From: Paracoccaceae bacterium
GTDB lineage: Bacteria > Pseudomonadota > Alphaproteobacteria > Rhodobacterales > Rhodobacteraceae
Length of the DNA stretch: 64,000 bases
Direction of reading: 5' to 3'
Assembly: GCA_026989355.1 (NCBI GenBank)
Contig: JALSJM010000002.1
Coordinates: 186,001 to 250,000 of the forward strand
Position 1 is the stretch's first letter. Every line of letters begins with the position of its first letter. The translations under genes and the position numbers were made by a program. The notes beneath the pieces were generated by a model, which saw only the letters and a list, made by a program, of their open reading frames with translations, was not told where the DNA came from and did no database searches. This document shows, piece by piece, positions 36,439 to 44,753 of the stretch.

Positions 36439-36457
36439 TATCCTCGAAACGAGGATA
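36439..36457. promoter_or_regulatory. 19-nt dyad between comF and the divergent methyltransferase gene
   Basis: TATCCTCG-AAA-CGAGGATA is a perfect inverted repeat with 8-bp arms, filling most of the 34 nt between the two start codons. Its second arm (CGAGGATA) also serves as the ribosome site of the plus-strand gene. It could be a shared operator, or a translational hairpin. Confidence 0.55.
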
Positions 36458-37303
36458 ATGATGACCAACCCCCCCGCCCTGACCGACAGGAGAGCCCTTG
36501 AGCGCCATCGCGCGCGCGCCATGCCGGCAGCAGCCCTGTTTCTGCACACCGAGGCCGCAGACACGATCAAGGAAAGACTGAACGAGGTTAACAGACGGTT
36601 TACACAACCGGCGATCGTGACCGCTTTTCCCGATTTCTGGCAGGATTTCATGCCCCGTGCGCGAATCGTGCCGGAATCCGAAACCCTTGATCTTCAGGAA
36701 AAAGCGCATGATCTGATCATCCATGCGCTTGCGCTTCACTGGGCGAACGATCCGGTGGGCACACTTGTTCAGTGTCGCCGGGCACTTCGGCCGGACGGGC
36801 TGTTCATTGGCGTTCTCTTCGGCGGGCAGACCCTTCACGAATTACGGGCCTGTCTGGCTGAAGCCGAGATCGCGCTTTCTCGCGGACTTTCTCCGCGTGT
36901 TCTCCCGATGGGGGAAATCCGCGATCTCGGGGCGCTTCTGCAGCGCGCCGGTTTTGCGATGCCCGTAGCTGACAGCCTGCCACTTGTCGTCAGTTATGAA
37001 ACGCCGTTTCACCTGATGCGCGATCTGCGCGCCATGGGCGAAACCAATGCCCTGGCCGCACGCCACCGCCGGTTTGCACCCCGTGTACTTTTTGCCGAGG
37101 CCGCACGCCGCTATGAAGCGGCCTTTGCCGATGGTGACGGGCGTATCCGCGCCACATTCGAAATGATATTCCTTACGGGCTGGGCCCCCTCACCCGATCA
37201 GCCCAGACCCCTGCGCCCCGGCTCGGCGCAAGCCCGGTTGGCCGATGCTCTGGGCTCTGCCGAATTTCCCCTGCCGGATGATGCGCCCAAACAGCGCAAT
37301 TGA
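36458..37303 (+). CDS. Methyltransferase-like protein (BioC/NDUFAF5 type) lacking SAM motif I
   Basis: 281 residues. The pattern HDLIIHALALHWANDPVGTLVQCRRALRPDGLFIGVLFGGQTLHELRACLAEAE, MGEIRDLGALLQRAGFAMPVADS and MRDLRAMGETNALAARHRR follows BioC/NDUFAF5 methyltransferases. However, where a DxGxGxG SAM-binding motif should be (after TIKERLNEVNRRF) there is TQPAIVTAFPDFWQDFMP instead, so classical SAM binding is doubtful. I recall the same in other Rhodobacteraceae, suggesting a derived, possibly non-methylating subfamily; NDUFAF5 itself is a hydroxylase. It diverges from comF with only 34 nt between starts and precedes hemH after 52 nt. Function unknown. Confidence 0.8.
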   Translation: MMTNPPALTDRRALERHRARAMPAAALFLHTEAADTIKERLNEVNRRFTQPAIVTAFPDFWQDFMPRARIVPESETLDLQEKAHDLIIHALALHWANDPVGTLVQCRRALRPDGLFIGVLFGGQTLHELRACLAEAEIALSRGLSPRVLPMGEIRDLGALLQRAGFAMPVADSLPLVVSYETPFHLMRDLRAMGETNALAARHRRFAPRVLFAEAARRYEAAFADGDGRIRATFEMIFLTGWAPSPDQPRPLRPGSAQARLADALGSAEFPLPDDAPKQRN

Positions 37304-37355
37304 TGGCAGATGAAAACCTGCTATCACCAGCATGAGCAAGCTACAGGACAATCAC

Positions 37356-38393
37356 ATGCCAGCCATTCAGTATCAGAACGAGGCCGCCAAATCCCGGAAA
37401 ACGGGCGTTCTTCTCGCCAACCTCGGAACTCCGGATCACTACAGCTACTGGCCGATGCGTCGTTATCTGAACGAATTTCTCTCAGACAAGCGGGTGATCG
37501 ATTACCCTTGGTGGAGATGGCAACCGATCCTGCAGCTGATGGTGCTGACCAAACGCCCCTTCACTTCGGGCGCGGCCTACAAGAGCATCTGGAATCACGA
37601 CCTGGGCGAAAGCCCCCTGATGACCATCACCAAGGCCCAGACAGCAGCGCTGGAAGGCATGCTTCAAGAGCGTTTCGGCGATCGGGTGATGGTGGATTTC
37701 TGCATGCGCTACGGCAATCCTTCGACATCCTCGAAGGTGCGGGAAATGGTGCAGGCAGGCTGTAGCAGGATCCTTTTCTTCCCGCTTTACCCGCAATACG
37801 CCGGTGCCACCACCGCCACTGCGAACGATGCCTTCTTCCGGGCACTGGAAACCGAAAAGCATCAGCCCGCCGTGCGCACGGTGCCACCCTATTACAACCA
37901 CCCCGCCTATATGGAAGCTCTGGCTGCATCGGTGCGCGAAGCCTATGCGAAAATGTCTGACAAGCCCGATATTCTTGTGGTGTCGTATCACGGCATGCCG
38001 GAACGCTACAGGGAGGAGGGCGACCCCTATTTCAGCCAGTGCATTGCCACCACCCGCCTGCTGCAAGCCGAACTGGGCCTGAATGACGACGAAATCACCT
38101 CTACCTTCCAGTCACAATTCGGCCCCGAGGAATGGTTGAGGCCCTATACCGTGGATGAAGTGGCCCGCCTTGCGCGTAACGGCAAGAAGAAAATTGCAGT
38201 GGTTGCCCCTGCCTTTTCGGCTGATTGCATCGAAACGCTGGAAGAGATCAACGAAGAAATCCAGGATTCCTTCATCAAGGCCGGTGGCGAGCAGTTCACC
38301 TATATTCCCTGCCTCAACGATCGCCCGGATCATATCGGCGCACTGGCCACGGTGATCGAGGAAAACCTCTGCAACTGGCTGGAGCAGAGATGA
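37356..38393 (+). CDS. hemH: Ferrochelatase
   Basis: 345 residues from the ATG at 37356 (AGGA nine nt upstream); an ATG at 37332 lacks a ribosome site. Family motifs: GVLLANLGTPD, PQYAGATTATANDAFFRAL, ILVVSYHGMPERY (catalytic His) and VVAPAFSADCIETLEEINEE. It inserts Fe(II) into protoporphyrin IX to make haem, at the inner face of the membrane. The downstream bidirectional terminator at 38395-38420 follows its stop. hemW (58292-59461) is the other haem-related gene here. Confidence 0.96.
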   Translation: MPAIQYQNEAAKSRKTGVLLANLGTPDHYSYWPMRRYLNEFLSDKRVIDYPWWRWQPILQLMVLTKRPFTSGAAYKSIWNHDLGESPLMTITKAQTAALEGMLQERFGDRVMVDFCMRYGNPSTSSKVREMVQAGCSRILFFPLYPQYAGATTATANDAFFRALETEKHQPAVRTVPPYYNHPAYMEALAASVREAYAKMSDKPDILVVSYHGMPERYREEGDPYFSQCIATTRLLQAELGLNDDEITSTFQSQFGPEEWLRPYTVDEVARLARNGKKKIAVVAPAFSADCIETLEEINEEIQDSFIKAGGEQFTYIPCLNDRPDHIGALATVIEENLCNWLEQR

Positions 38394-38394
38394 A

Positions 38395-38420
38395 AAAGAG
38401 CGGCGCAAAGGCCGCTCTTT
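38395..38420. terminator. Bidirectional terminator between hemH and the L,D-transpeptidase gene
   Basis: AAAGAGCGGC (38395-38404), GCAAAG and GCCGCTCTTT (38411-38420) form a perfect 10-bp stem. On the minus strand the stem ends in CTCTTTTTC (T-run); on the plus strand it is followed by CACTTTCC. It lies between convergent genes. Confidence 0.85.
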
Positions 38421-38444
38421 CACTTTCCCGGTTCAGGTGGATCA

Positions 38445-39029
38445 TCAGATCAGAAGCACCTGCGTTCCCACCCTGGTAAGCTCGAAAAGCTGAGCGATAT
38501 GCTCATTGTAAAGGCCGATACAGCCGTTCGACGATCGCCGCCCGATCTTGCGCGTATCCTGGGTGCCGTGGATGCGATAATAGCGCCACGAAAGATAAAG
38601 CGCATGGGTACCTAGCGGATTGTCGGGGCCCGGCGGAATGAAGTCCGGCCACTCGGGATTGCGTTTCTTCATTGCCGGAGTGGGAGCCCAGCTTGGCCCC
38701 ACCACCTTGCGCACGATCTTCGTGCGCCCGCGGCGCGTGAGATCTTCGGAAAGCGGCACGCTGGTGGGATAGAGCCTGTAGATACTCTCGTCCTCCGACC
38801 AGAAATGAAGTGCCCGCGATGTGGTGTCCACAAGAATGGCCCCGTTTTTCAGATTGCTGAAATAGGGCCGCCACTGTAGCGCGCGAAAACTCGAAATGTT
38901 ATGACGAACGCTTTTGCCGGCATTCGTTCCCGTCAGAGCCAGTGCCGGAGCTGCCAGTGCCCCTGCTGCCGCTGCAGACACTCCAAGAAACAACCGGCGG
39001 CTTATCCTGCTCGGAACACGATTGGCCAT
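38445..39029 (-). CDS. L,D-transpeptidase (YkuD), Tat-exported
   Basis: 194 residues. MANRVPSRISRRLFLGVSAAAAGALAAPALA is a twin-arginine type signal (SRRLFLG). The YkuD domain has GAILVDTTSRALHFW, LYLSWRYYRIHGTQDTRKIGRRSSNGCIGLYN, i.e. the HGT...S-x-GCI catalytic core with Cys. It cross-links peptidoglycan stem peptides or attaches proteins to them in the periplasm. A promoter TTGCGA-17-TATATG (39097-39069) precedes it. The gene diverges from a CAP lipoprotein and is near a second, lipoprotein-type YkuD enzyme (39744-40238). Confidence 0.92.
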   Translation of the reverse strand: MANRVPSRISRRLFLGVSAAAAGALAAPALALTGTNAGKSVRHNISSFRALQWRPYFSNLKNGAILVDTTSRALHFWSEDESIYRLYPTSVPLSEDLTRRGRTKIVRKVVGPSWAPTPAMKKRNPEWPDFIPPGPDNPLGTHALYLSWRYYRIHGTQDTRKIGRRSSNGCIGLYNEHIAQLFELTRVGTQVLLI

Positions 39030-39068
39030 TTCTCACTCCTTCGCCCGATATCCTGTTTGCGCCCCTGT

Positions 39069-39097
39069 CATATATGGCGAAAGGGCTGCAATCGCAA
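39069..39097 (-). promoter_or_regulatory. Probable promoter of the L,D-transpeptidase gene
   Basis: TTGCGA (39097-39092), 17 nt, TATATG (39074-39069) on the minus strand, 39 nt before the ATG at 39029. Confidence 0.45.
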
Positions 39098-39137
39098 ATC
39101 AATCAGATGTGATCTTGCAATTCTGCGCAAGGTGGGT

Positions 39138-39165
39138 TTGATCTGCGATGCCAAACAGCTATAGA
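39138..39165 (+). promoter_or_regulatory. Probable promoter of the CAP lipoprotein gene
   Basis: TTGATC (39138-39143), 16 nt, TATAGA (39160-39165), 32 nt before the ATG at 39198. Confidence 0.45.
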
Positions 39166-39197
39166 GGCGATTGCAATAACATCGGGGTAATCCACAG

Positions 39198-39728
39198 ATG
39201 AAACGCTTTGTGATACTGGCTTTCGCAGCACTTTTTGCCCTGTCGGCCTGCGAAAAGCCCTCCGGCCCGCGTATCGGCCCTGACGGCAAGCCTCTCCCGA
39301 AGGTGTACAGGATCAAGAATACCGACAAGGCAAAAATCCAGTATCGCATGCTTGATGCGGTAAATGCCCTGCGTCAGGCTGCCGGACTTTCGCCGCTGCG
39401 CCTTGACCCCAAGCTCACCGCTGCGGCAGCAACCCATTCACGCGACATGTCGGTTCAGAACCGCCCCTGGCATTTCGGCTCTGACGGGTCTTCGCCCCTG
39501 GAGCGGGTTCAGCGCACCGGCTATCCGGGAATGTTCCGGGGAGAGAACATCTCCGAAACCTATGAAACAGAACTGGAAACTCTTGCGGCATGGATGGAGG
39601 ACAAGGGCACGCGTGATGTGATCCTTGATCCCTATACCACCGAAATGGGATTTGCCTGGTATCAGGAGCCCAGCGGAAAGATATGGTGGACACTTGTTAC
39701 CGGTGGCCCGCAAACCAACCAGCACTGA
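39198..39728 (+). CDS. CAP/SCP-domain lipoprotein
   Basis: 176 residues. The signal MKRFVILAFAALFALSAC ends in a lipobox (LSAC, Cys-18), so it is anchored in a membrane, probably the outer one. The CAP domain covers about residues 50-170: MLDAVNALRQAAGLSPLRLDPKLTAAAATHSRDM, FGSDGSSPLERVQRTGYPGMFRGENIS, and GFAWYQEPSGKIWWTLVTGG. Bacterial CAP proteins have unclear functions; some are linked to the cell wall. It lies between two L,D-transpeptidase genes, divergent from one and convergent with the other, which suggests an envelope role. Confidence 0.88.
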   Translation: MKRFVILAFAALFALSACEKPSGPRIGPDGKPLPKVYRIKNTDKAKIQYRMLDAVNALRQAAGLSPLRLDPKLTAAAATHSRDMSVQNRPWHFGSDGSSPLERVQRTGYPGMFRGENISETYETELETLAAWMEDKGTRDVILDPYTTEMGFAWYQEPSGKIWWTLVTGGPQTNQH

Positions 39729-39743
39729 CTGCGGTGCCGCAGG

Positions 39744-40238
39744 TCATGGACGGATCGAGATCGGCGTGCCGTCTTTCACCATGGCGTAGATTTCCCGAAT
39801 CTCCCTGTCGGATACGGAAATGCAGCCCCATGTCCAATCAGGGCGACGGGGATCTGTGGGCCGTGGGCCGCCATGAATGAAGATATCGCCTCCGGGATCC
39901 TTGCCCAATGCCCGGGCTTCGGCAATATCTTCCTCGTCGGGATATGAAATACCGAGGGAAAGGTAAAAGGCGCTGTCGGGATTGCGCCGGTCAATGATGT
40001 AGTCGCCCTCGGGCGTCTTGCCGTCTCCTTCGAACTGCTTGTCGCCTTCCGGTGCAAATCCGAGATCTATACTGTAGGCTTTCAGCACCTGATCTTCATG
40101 CAGAAGATACATGCGCCTTTCGCCCTTCAGCACCACGATTCCGGTCACTTCCGGGCCATCGTATTTCATGAATTTCGAAGCACATCCGCCCGTCATCACC
40201 AGCGTAACGACAAGCAGCGCCAATCTCACTGCCCTCAT
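39744..40238 (-). CDS. L,D-transpeptidase family lipoprotein
   Basis: 164 residues. MRAVRLALLVVTLVMTGGC is a lipoprotein signal (Cys-19). The domain has GIVVLKGERRMYLLHEDQVLKAYSIDLGFAPEGDKQFEGDGKTPEGDYII, IFIHGGPRPTDPRRPDWTWGCISVSDREI, with the IHG...GCI(S)V YkuD core and catalytic Cys. It resembles short YkuD proteins of the YafK/ErfK kind, which may cut or form peptide bonds in peptidoglycan. It ends 15 nt after the CAP gene (convergent). It is only 164 residues, near the minimal YkuD size. Confidence 0.9.
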   Translation of the reverse strand: MRAVRLALLVVTLVMTGGCASKFMKYDGPEVTGIVVLKGERRMYLLHEDQVLKAYSIDLGFAPEGDKQFEGDGKTPEGDYIIDRRNPDSAFYLSLGISYPDEEDIAEARALGKDPGGDIFIHGGPRPTDPRRPDWTWGCISVSDREIREIYAMVKDGTPISIRP

Positions 40239-40312
40239 GGTATTGCCCGTTGCCCGTCCGTTTTCCGGTTTCTACTTCATTTTTCAACCAGCGCACAGGA
40301 TTATTCGTGCCT

Positions 40313-41527
40313 TCACGCCAAGGTGAATCGCGCGAAGATCTCGACATGGGCCGACCAGCGAAACTGATCCACAACCAGCACCGGCCCGATGCGATAGCCC
40401 GCAGCTTTCAGAATGCGGGCATCGCGGGCGAATGTCACCGGGTTGCAAGATACCAAAGCCACTACCCGCACATGCGCCTTTGCGATTTCGTGAATCTGTG
40501 CTTCGGCACCTGCCCGCGGCGGATCGACCACAACCGCATCGAAGCCGGCAAGATCCTCGGCCGGAACCGGATTTCGAAACAGATCTCGATGCTCCACGGT
40601 TACCCGTTTCATTCCGGCCGATACCCGCCATGCCGACTCGAGCGCCCCAAGCATTTCCGCACAACCTTCTACCGCATGAACTTTGGCCCGCTCGGCCAGG
40701 GAAAGCGCAAAGGTACCGCATCCGGCAAACAGGTCGGCGATACAGCGCGCATCAGAAACCGCTTCTGACACAGCAGAAACCAGGGTTTTCTCGCCATGCT
40801 CGGTTGCCTGCAGAAACGCCCCGGGTGGCAATTCCACATCAGCCCGGCCAAAGCGAACCCGGGGCGGGCTAAGGGTTGCGATCGGTTCATTTCCCCAGAT
40901 CAGACGCGCCAAACCGTGCTCCATCACCATTTCGGCCAGCATTTCGCGAAGGGCAGGATCAAGCGGCTTGCCGCCTTCCGTCAGCACATCCACACCGCTC
41001 AATGTCCGGGTAATCGTGAATCTGATCTCGCATTTGCGCGAAGCACCGATGCGCGCGATCTGCTCAAGTGCCGGCAGCGCGGCCAGCAGATCCGGGTGCA
41101 ATACGGTGCATTTTTCGATCGGAACGATCATCCCGGAGGCCCGTCCATGAAACCCCAGACAGACCCCTTTCCTCGTTCGTCTGGCCGAAATCGCGGCGCG
41201 GCGGCGGCTGTTCGGGGGTGAAGCAACGGTTGGCAAGACTTCCGCCGTGATCCCCTGCACGCCAAGCGCATGCACCACCAAGCCGCGCTTCCACCCCGCC
41301 ACCAGCGTATCGGATCCATGTTGCAATACGCAACCACCGCACAAATGGAATTTCGGGCATGGCGGGCGCACGCGCTCGGGTGATGCCACAAGAATGCGGG
41401 GGGCCGCCAGGATACCCTTTTTGACCTCGCCCTCTACCAGCTCTCCTGGCAGTGCACGGCGCACAATGACCGGCCCGGGGGCCACGCCATCGCCCAGATA
41501 CCCAAGCTTTTCAATCTCAAGCTTCAC
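40313..41527 (-). CDS. 23S rRNA (uracil-5)-methyltransferase-like enzyme (TrmA/RlmD family)
   Basis: 404 residues from a GTG at 41527 (VKLEIEKLGYLGDGVAPG); the ATG at 41581 would add 18 residues lacking resemblance. The GTG start overlaps pcnB by 11 nt. It has a TRAM-like N-terminal part, CPKFHLCGGCVLQHGSD (iron-sulfur cysteines), CIADLFAGCGTFALSLAERAKVHAVEG (SAM), DAVVVDPPRAGAEAQI and ALVSCNPVTFARDARIL with the catalytic Cys. It methylates a uracil in rRNA (or tRNA) at C5; which one is not decided by sequence. The FeS and catalytic residues are intact. Confidence 0.88.
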   Translation of the reverse strand: MKLEIEKLGYLGDGVAPGPVIVRRALPGELVEGEVKKGILAAPRILVASPERVRPPCPKFHLCGGCVLQHGSDTLVAGWKRGLVVHALGVQGITAEVLPTVASPPNSRRRAAISARRTRKGVCLGFHGRASGMIVPIEKCTVLHPDLLAALPALEQIARIGASRKCEIRFTITRTLSGVDVLTEGGKPLDPALREMLAEMVMEHGLARLIWGNEPIATLSPPRVRFGRADVELPPGAFLQATEHGEKTLVSAVSEAVSDARCIADLFAGCGTFALSLAERAKVHAVEGCAEMLGALESAWRVSAGMKRVTVEHRDLFRNPVPAEDLAGFDAVVVDPPRAGAEAQIHEIAKAHVRVVALVSCNPVTFARDARILKAAGYRIGPVLVVDQFRWSAHVEIFARFTLA

Positions 41528-42674
41528 TGCACAGCTCGTCGCGCGAAAGTGAGAACCCGGATTCAATCCACCGGCGTTCAAGCTCCGCCAGCCTGCGGCC
41601 CAGTGCCGGCCCTGTGTATTCGGGCATGAGATCTGCCGCTTTCAGAGGAAATTTCGCAGCCGCGCCGCGTTCGATTTCAGACAAGTTGCTTTCTTCCGGA
41701 TCAATACCGGTTTCGGCCGCGTGTATCAGAACGGCATCCATTGCAAGATCGCGCCCCAGACGATAGCCCAGAACCGCAGCCGGCAACCCCCTGATGGCCG
41801 GATCACGCAACCGTTCCAGCGTTTTCCGCTGACTGCGGCTGAGATGAAGACGTGCCTGCCAGCTTGTATCACCAAGCGCAGCCAGGCGGCGCAGCGGTGC
41901 CGGCGTCAGGCCGTGGCGGTATTCCAGTCCGACAAGATCGGAAACGGCCCGTGTCTTGCTACCTGGCAGGATGCGTTCGAGAATACCGGTCTCGCCCATG
42001 ACTTGCAGAGCCTGCACCGGATCGGGCGCGGCCAGCAGTTTGAGCAGTTCTGCGGTGATCCTTTCCCTTGAAAGCGTCTCCATACCCACCTGGTTTTCCT
42101 CGCAGGCATGCAAGCCTGCCGGGTCCAGGCCCTTTTCGGAATTTCCATACCAGGCATGAAAACGGAAAAACCTGAGAATACGCAGATAATCTTCCCTGAT
42201 CCGTGCATCGGGATCGCCGATAAACCGTACGCGCCGCGCCTGCAGATCCCCCAACCCTCCCAAGGGATCGACAATTTCCCCGTGCCGGCTTGCATAAAGG
42301 GCATTCATGGTGAAATCGCGGCGTCGGGCATCTTCCGCGAGGTTATCCGAAAACTGCACCCTGGCGTGGCGTCCGTCGGTTTCGATATCGCGGCGGAAGG
42401 TCGTGATTTCATAAGGAACATGGTTCACCATCACGGTGATGGTGCCATGATCGATACCCGTCGGCACAACCGTCAGACCTTCGGACCGATACAGACTCAG
42501 GGCTTCTTCGGGGGGCGCGTCGGTTGCAATGTCAATATCATCGACAGGCTCACCCAGAAGGGTATTGCGCACGCAGCCACCTACGAAAAAGATCTGCCTG
42601 CCGGCAGAGTCAAGTATTCCGGCCACCTTCTGCGTGTCGGGGCGATTTATCCATTCGGCTTCAATCCGATTCAC
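41517..42674 (-). CDS. CCA tRNA nucleotidyltransferase / poly(A) polymerase family
   Basis: 385 residues. The N-terminal head has IFFVGGCVRNTLLGEPVDDIDIATDAPPEEAL (GGxxRD/N with DxD metal site), FRRDIETDGRHARVQFSDNLAEDARRRDFTMNALY and FIGDPDARIREDYLRILRFFRFHAWYG, the class II tRNA-nucleotidyltransferase/poly(A)-polymerase marks. It probably adds CCA to tRNA 3' ends. It overlaps the Nudix gene by 4 nt and precedes the methyltransferase gene with 11-nt overlap. The rest (~190 residues) is helical. Alphaproteobacterial CCA enzymes have this form. Confidence 0.92.
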   Translation of the reverse strand: MNRIEAEWINRPDTQKVAGILDSAGRQIFFVGGCVRNTLLGEPVDDIDIATDAPPEEALSLYRSEGLTVVPTGIDHGTITVMVNHVPYEITTFRRDIETDGRHARVQFSDNLAEDARRRDFTMNALYASRHGEIVDPLGGLGDLQARRVRFIGDPDARIREDYLRILRFFRFHAWYGNSEKGLDPAGLHACEENQVGMETLSRERITAELLKLLAAPDPVQALQVMGETGILERILPGSKTRAVSDLVGLEYRHGLTPAPLRRLAALGDTSWQARLHLSRSQRKTLERLRDPAIRGLPAAVLGYRLGRDLAMDAVLIHAAETGIDPEESNLSEIERGAAAKFPLKAADLMPEYTGPALGRRLAELERRWIESGFSLSRDELCSEA

Positions 42675-43270
42675 TGCGCCACCCTTTCCGCCAGAACGCG
42701 CAATATCCGCGCCGTTGCCCCCCAGATGTAATAGGGCCCCCAGGGAACGGCATAATAATGCCTTCTGCGTCCGCGCCAGGCCCTTGACTGAACCGAATAC
42801 CTTTCCAGATCAATTACATGCGCAAACGGCACGAAGAACACCTCGGCCACCTCTTCGTAATTGGGAATCGGGATGAAATCGTCTCTGACTATGGCCAAGA
42901 CAGGGGTTATCGAAAATCCCGTCACCGTATGATGCGGCGACAGAGACCCCAGAATCTCAACCTTGTCGGGGCTTAGGCCTACCTCTTCCTCTGCCTCGCG
43001 CAGGGACGCGGCTTCCGCGCTTCCGTCCTGCTCATCAAGCTTGCCCCCAGGAAATGCGATCTGCCCCGGATGATGACGCAGGGCCGAAGAGCGCCTGGTC
43101 AGCAACAGCCCCGGTTGCCGCCTGTCGGGAAACAGGGCTATCAGGACAGCTGCCGGCCGCAGTCTGCCTTCCGGAGCGTCCGGCCGGGGATCAAGATCGA
43201 AATCCGATGTGCGTTCTGATCCGGCAGAAACGGCTGCGCGAAGGCTGTCACAAAGATCATCTGCGCTCAC
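42671..43270 (-). CDS. CoA-pyrophosphatase-like Nudix hydrolase (NudL type)
   Basis: 199 residues from a GTG at 43270 with AAGGAG seven nt upstream; an ATG at 43357 would overlap hslO by 101 nt and is rejected. The Nudix box is FPGGKLDEQDGSAEAASLREAEEEVGL, preceded by SALRHHPGQIAFPGG (the CoA-pyrophosphatase UPF0035 motif LLTxRxxxLxxHxGQxxFPGG). It likely cuts CoA or its derivatives to 4'-phosphopantetheine and 3',5'-ADP. The start overlaps the end of hslO by 14 nt and the stop overlaps pcnB by 4 nt, so four genes form one tight unit. Confidence 0.92.
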   Translation of the reverse strand: MSADDLCDSLRAAVSAGSERTSDFDLDPRPDAPEGRLRPAAVLIALFPDRRQPGLLLTRRSSALRHHPGQIAFPGGKLDEQDGSAEAASLREAEEEVGLSPDKVEILGSLSPHHTVTGFSITPVLAIVRDDFIPIPNYEEVAEVFFVPFAHVIDLERYSVQSRAWRGRRRHYYAVPWGPYYIWGATARILRVLAERVAQ

Positions 43271-44219
43271 CCGATGGCTCCTTCGTTGCTTCAAAGCCAA
43301 GGGTTTCCGGATCGAATTCGTAATGTGCGCCGCAAAACTGGCAATCTGCGGTAACAATCCCGGCGTCGGTTGTCATATGACCGATATCCTTGGCGGAATA
43401 GATCGAGAGACTCTCGCGCACACGGGCAGCCGAACAGCTGCACCCGAATTCGATCACCTGGGGCGGAAAAACCCGCGGCACTTCTTCATGGAACAACCGA
43501 TAGATCACTTCGGGCAGGCCCAGACGCGGGCCGACGAGCTCCAGGTCATCCACCGTATCGAGAAGCAGATTCGCCCGTTGCCAGTTTTCGAAGCGATTCT
43601 CATCCGTACCGGCCTTGCGGGCCGGATCCGAACCCTTTGGCATCTGCTGAATCATGATACCTCCGGCGCGCCACACGGGCGGGCGGCCCGGCAGATGCGA
43701 TCGGCCAGCCGCTAGGCGGAACCGGGTTGGCAACTGTTCGGAATGGGCAAAATAGGCTTCGGCACTGGCTGCCAGGCTGCCGCCGGAAAGCGCGGTCACG
43801 CCCTGATAGGGCTCGCTTCCCTTGCCTTGATCCATGAGGATCGCAAAATAACCCTGCCCGATCTGCGCAAACGGCACGCTGTCATCTGCAAGCCGTTCCT
43901 TGTCGAAGCTTGCATAGGCCCGCATCCGGGCGGGCTCATTTGCTTTTGCCGGCGCGTAATAATCGGTGGCAATGATACGGACAGGCCCGTTTCCGCGCAC
44001 CTGCAATGACAGCTTCCAGCGCAAATCGATCATCTGGCCCATCATCGCCGTCAGAAGTGCGGCTTCTGCGAGCAGCCCTTCGATCACACCGGGGTATCGG
44101 TGCTGCGCAAGGATCCGCTCCAGAACACCGTCCAGACGCGCCACCCGACCACGCACATCACAACGATCCAGCTGAAAAGGCAGTACGCCATCATCCCAGG
44201 AGGTTTCGGGGCTTGTCAT
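43257..44219 (-). CDS. hslO: Redox-regulated chaperone Hsp33
   Basis: 320 residues from the ATG at 44219 (CAGGAAAC upstream); an upstream ATG at 44330 would overlap the divergent Nudix gene. The C-terminal redox switch has FGCSCSAARVRESL and TADCQFCGAHYEFD, the CxC...CxxC zinc cysteines. The N-terminal part has FQLDRCDVRGRVARLDGVLERILAQHRYPGVIEGLLAEAALLTAMMG. It stops protein aggregation when oxidised. It starts the hslO-nudL-pcnB-methyltransferase unit. It ends in a Glu/Arg-rich tail. Confidence 0.94.
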   Translation of the reverse strand: MTSPETSWDDGVLPFQLDRCDVRGRVARLDGVLERILAQHRYPGVIEGLLAEAALLTAMMGQMIDLRWKLSLQVRGNGPVRIIATDYYAPAKANEPARMRAYASFDKERLADDSVPFAQIGQGYFAILMDQGKGSEPYQGVTALSGGSLAASAEAYFAHSEQLPTRFRLAAGRSHLPGRPPVWRAGGIMIQQMPKGSDPARKAGTDENRFENWQRANLLLDTVDDLELVGPRLGLPEVIYRLFHEEVPRVFPPQVIEFGCSCSAARVRESLSIYSAKDIGHMTTDAGIVTADCQFCGAHYEFDPETLGFEATKEPSGERR

Positions 44220-44299
44220 GTTTCCTGTTCCTGCGGACTTTGCTTTGGCATACCCCGCAGCTATGGAAGGGGCAAGCACAAGCAACCGGAACAGGCAAC

Positions 44300-44749
44300 A
44301 TGAGCATTCCCCGATTTGGAAAACCGGCAAACACCCGGCGCCGCTACAGGCTGCGCCTGGGGGCTTATGCCGTATTGCTTCGCGACAACCGCATGCTGAT
44401 TACCCGACAGGACACCCCGGAATCCGAATTTCAGCTTCCGGGCGGAGGGATCGACCCTGACGAATCCCCGCTGCAAGCCTTGCACCGGGAGGTATGCGAG
44501 GAAACCGGCTGGCATATCGCCAACCCGCGCCGGCTGGGTTCTTTCCGCAGGTTCACCTATATGCCCGAATACGGTTTCTGGGCTGAAAAGCTGTGCCATG
44601 TATATCTGGCCCGACCGGTCCTGGAAATCGGTCCGCCCACCGAAGCCGGACACATGGCCATCTGGGTACCACCTTCCCTGGCCACTGAAATGCTTACCAA
44701 CGAAGGCGACAGGCATTTCACGCAGTACATACTGGGCAGGCTCGGCTGA
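44300..44749 (+). CDS. Nudix hydrolase
   Basis: 149 residues from the ATG at 44300; the open frame reaches back to 44006, inside hslO on the other strand. The Nudix box is GGGIDPDESPLQALHREVCEETGW, complete. It lies 81 nt from the hslO start (divergent) and converges on the REC-PP2C gene with a 4-nt gap. Substrate unknown; N-terminal RYRLRLGAYAVLLRDNRMLITRQD and FRRFTYMPEYGFWAEKLCHVYLARP resemble small general Nudix proteins. Confidence 0.88.
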   Translation: MSIPRFGKPANTRRRYRLRLGAYAVLLRDNRMLITRQDTPESEFQLPGGGIDPDESPLQALHREVCEETGWHIANPRRLGSFRRFTYMPEYGFWAEKLCHVYLARPVLEIGPPTEAGHMAIWVPPSLATEMLTNEGDRHFTQYILGRLG

Positions 44750-44753
44750 AAGG

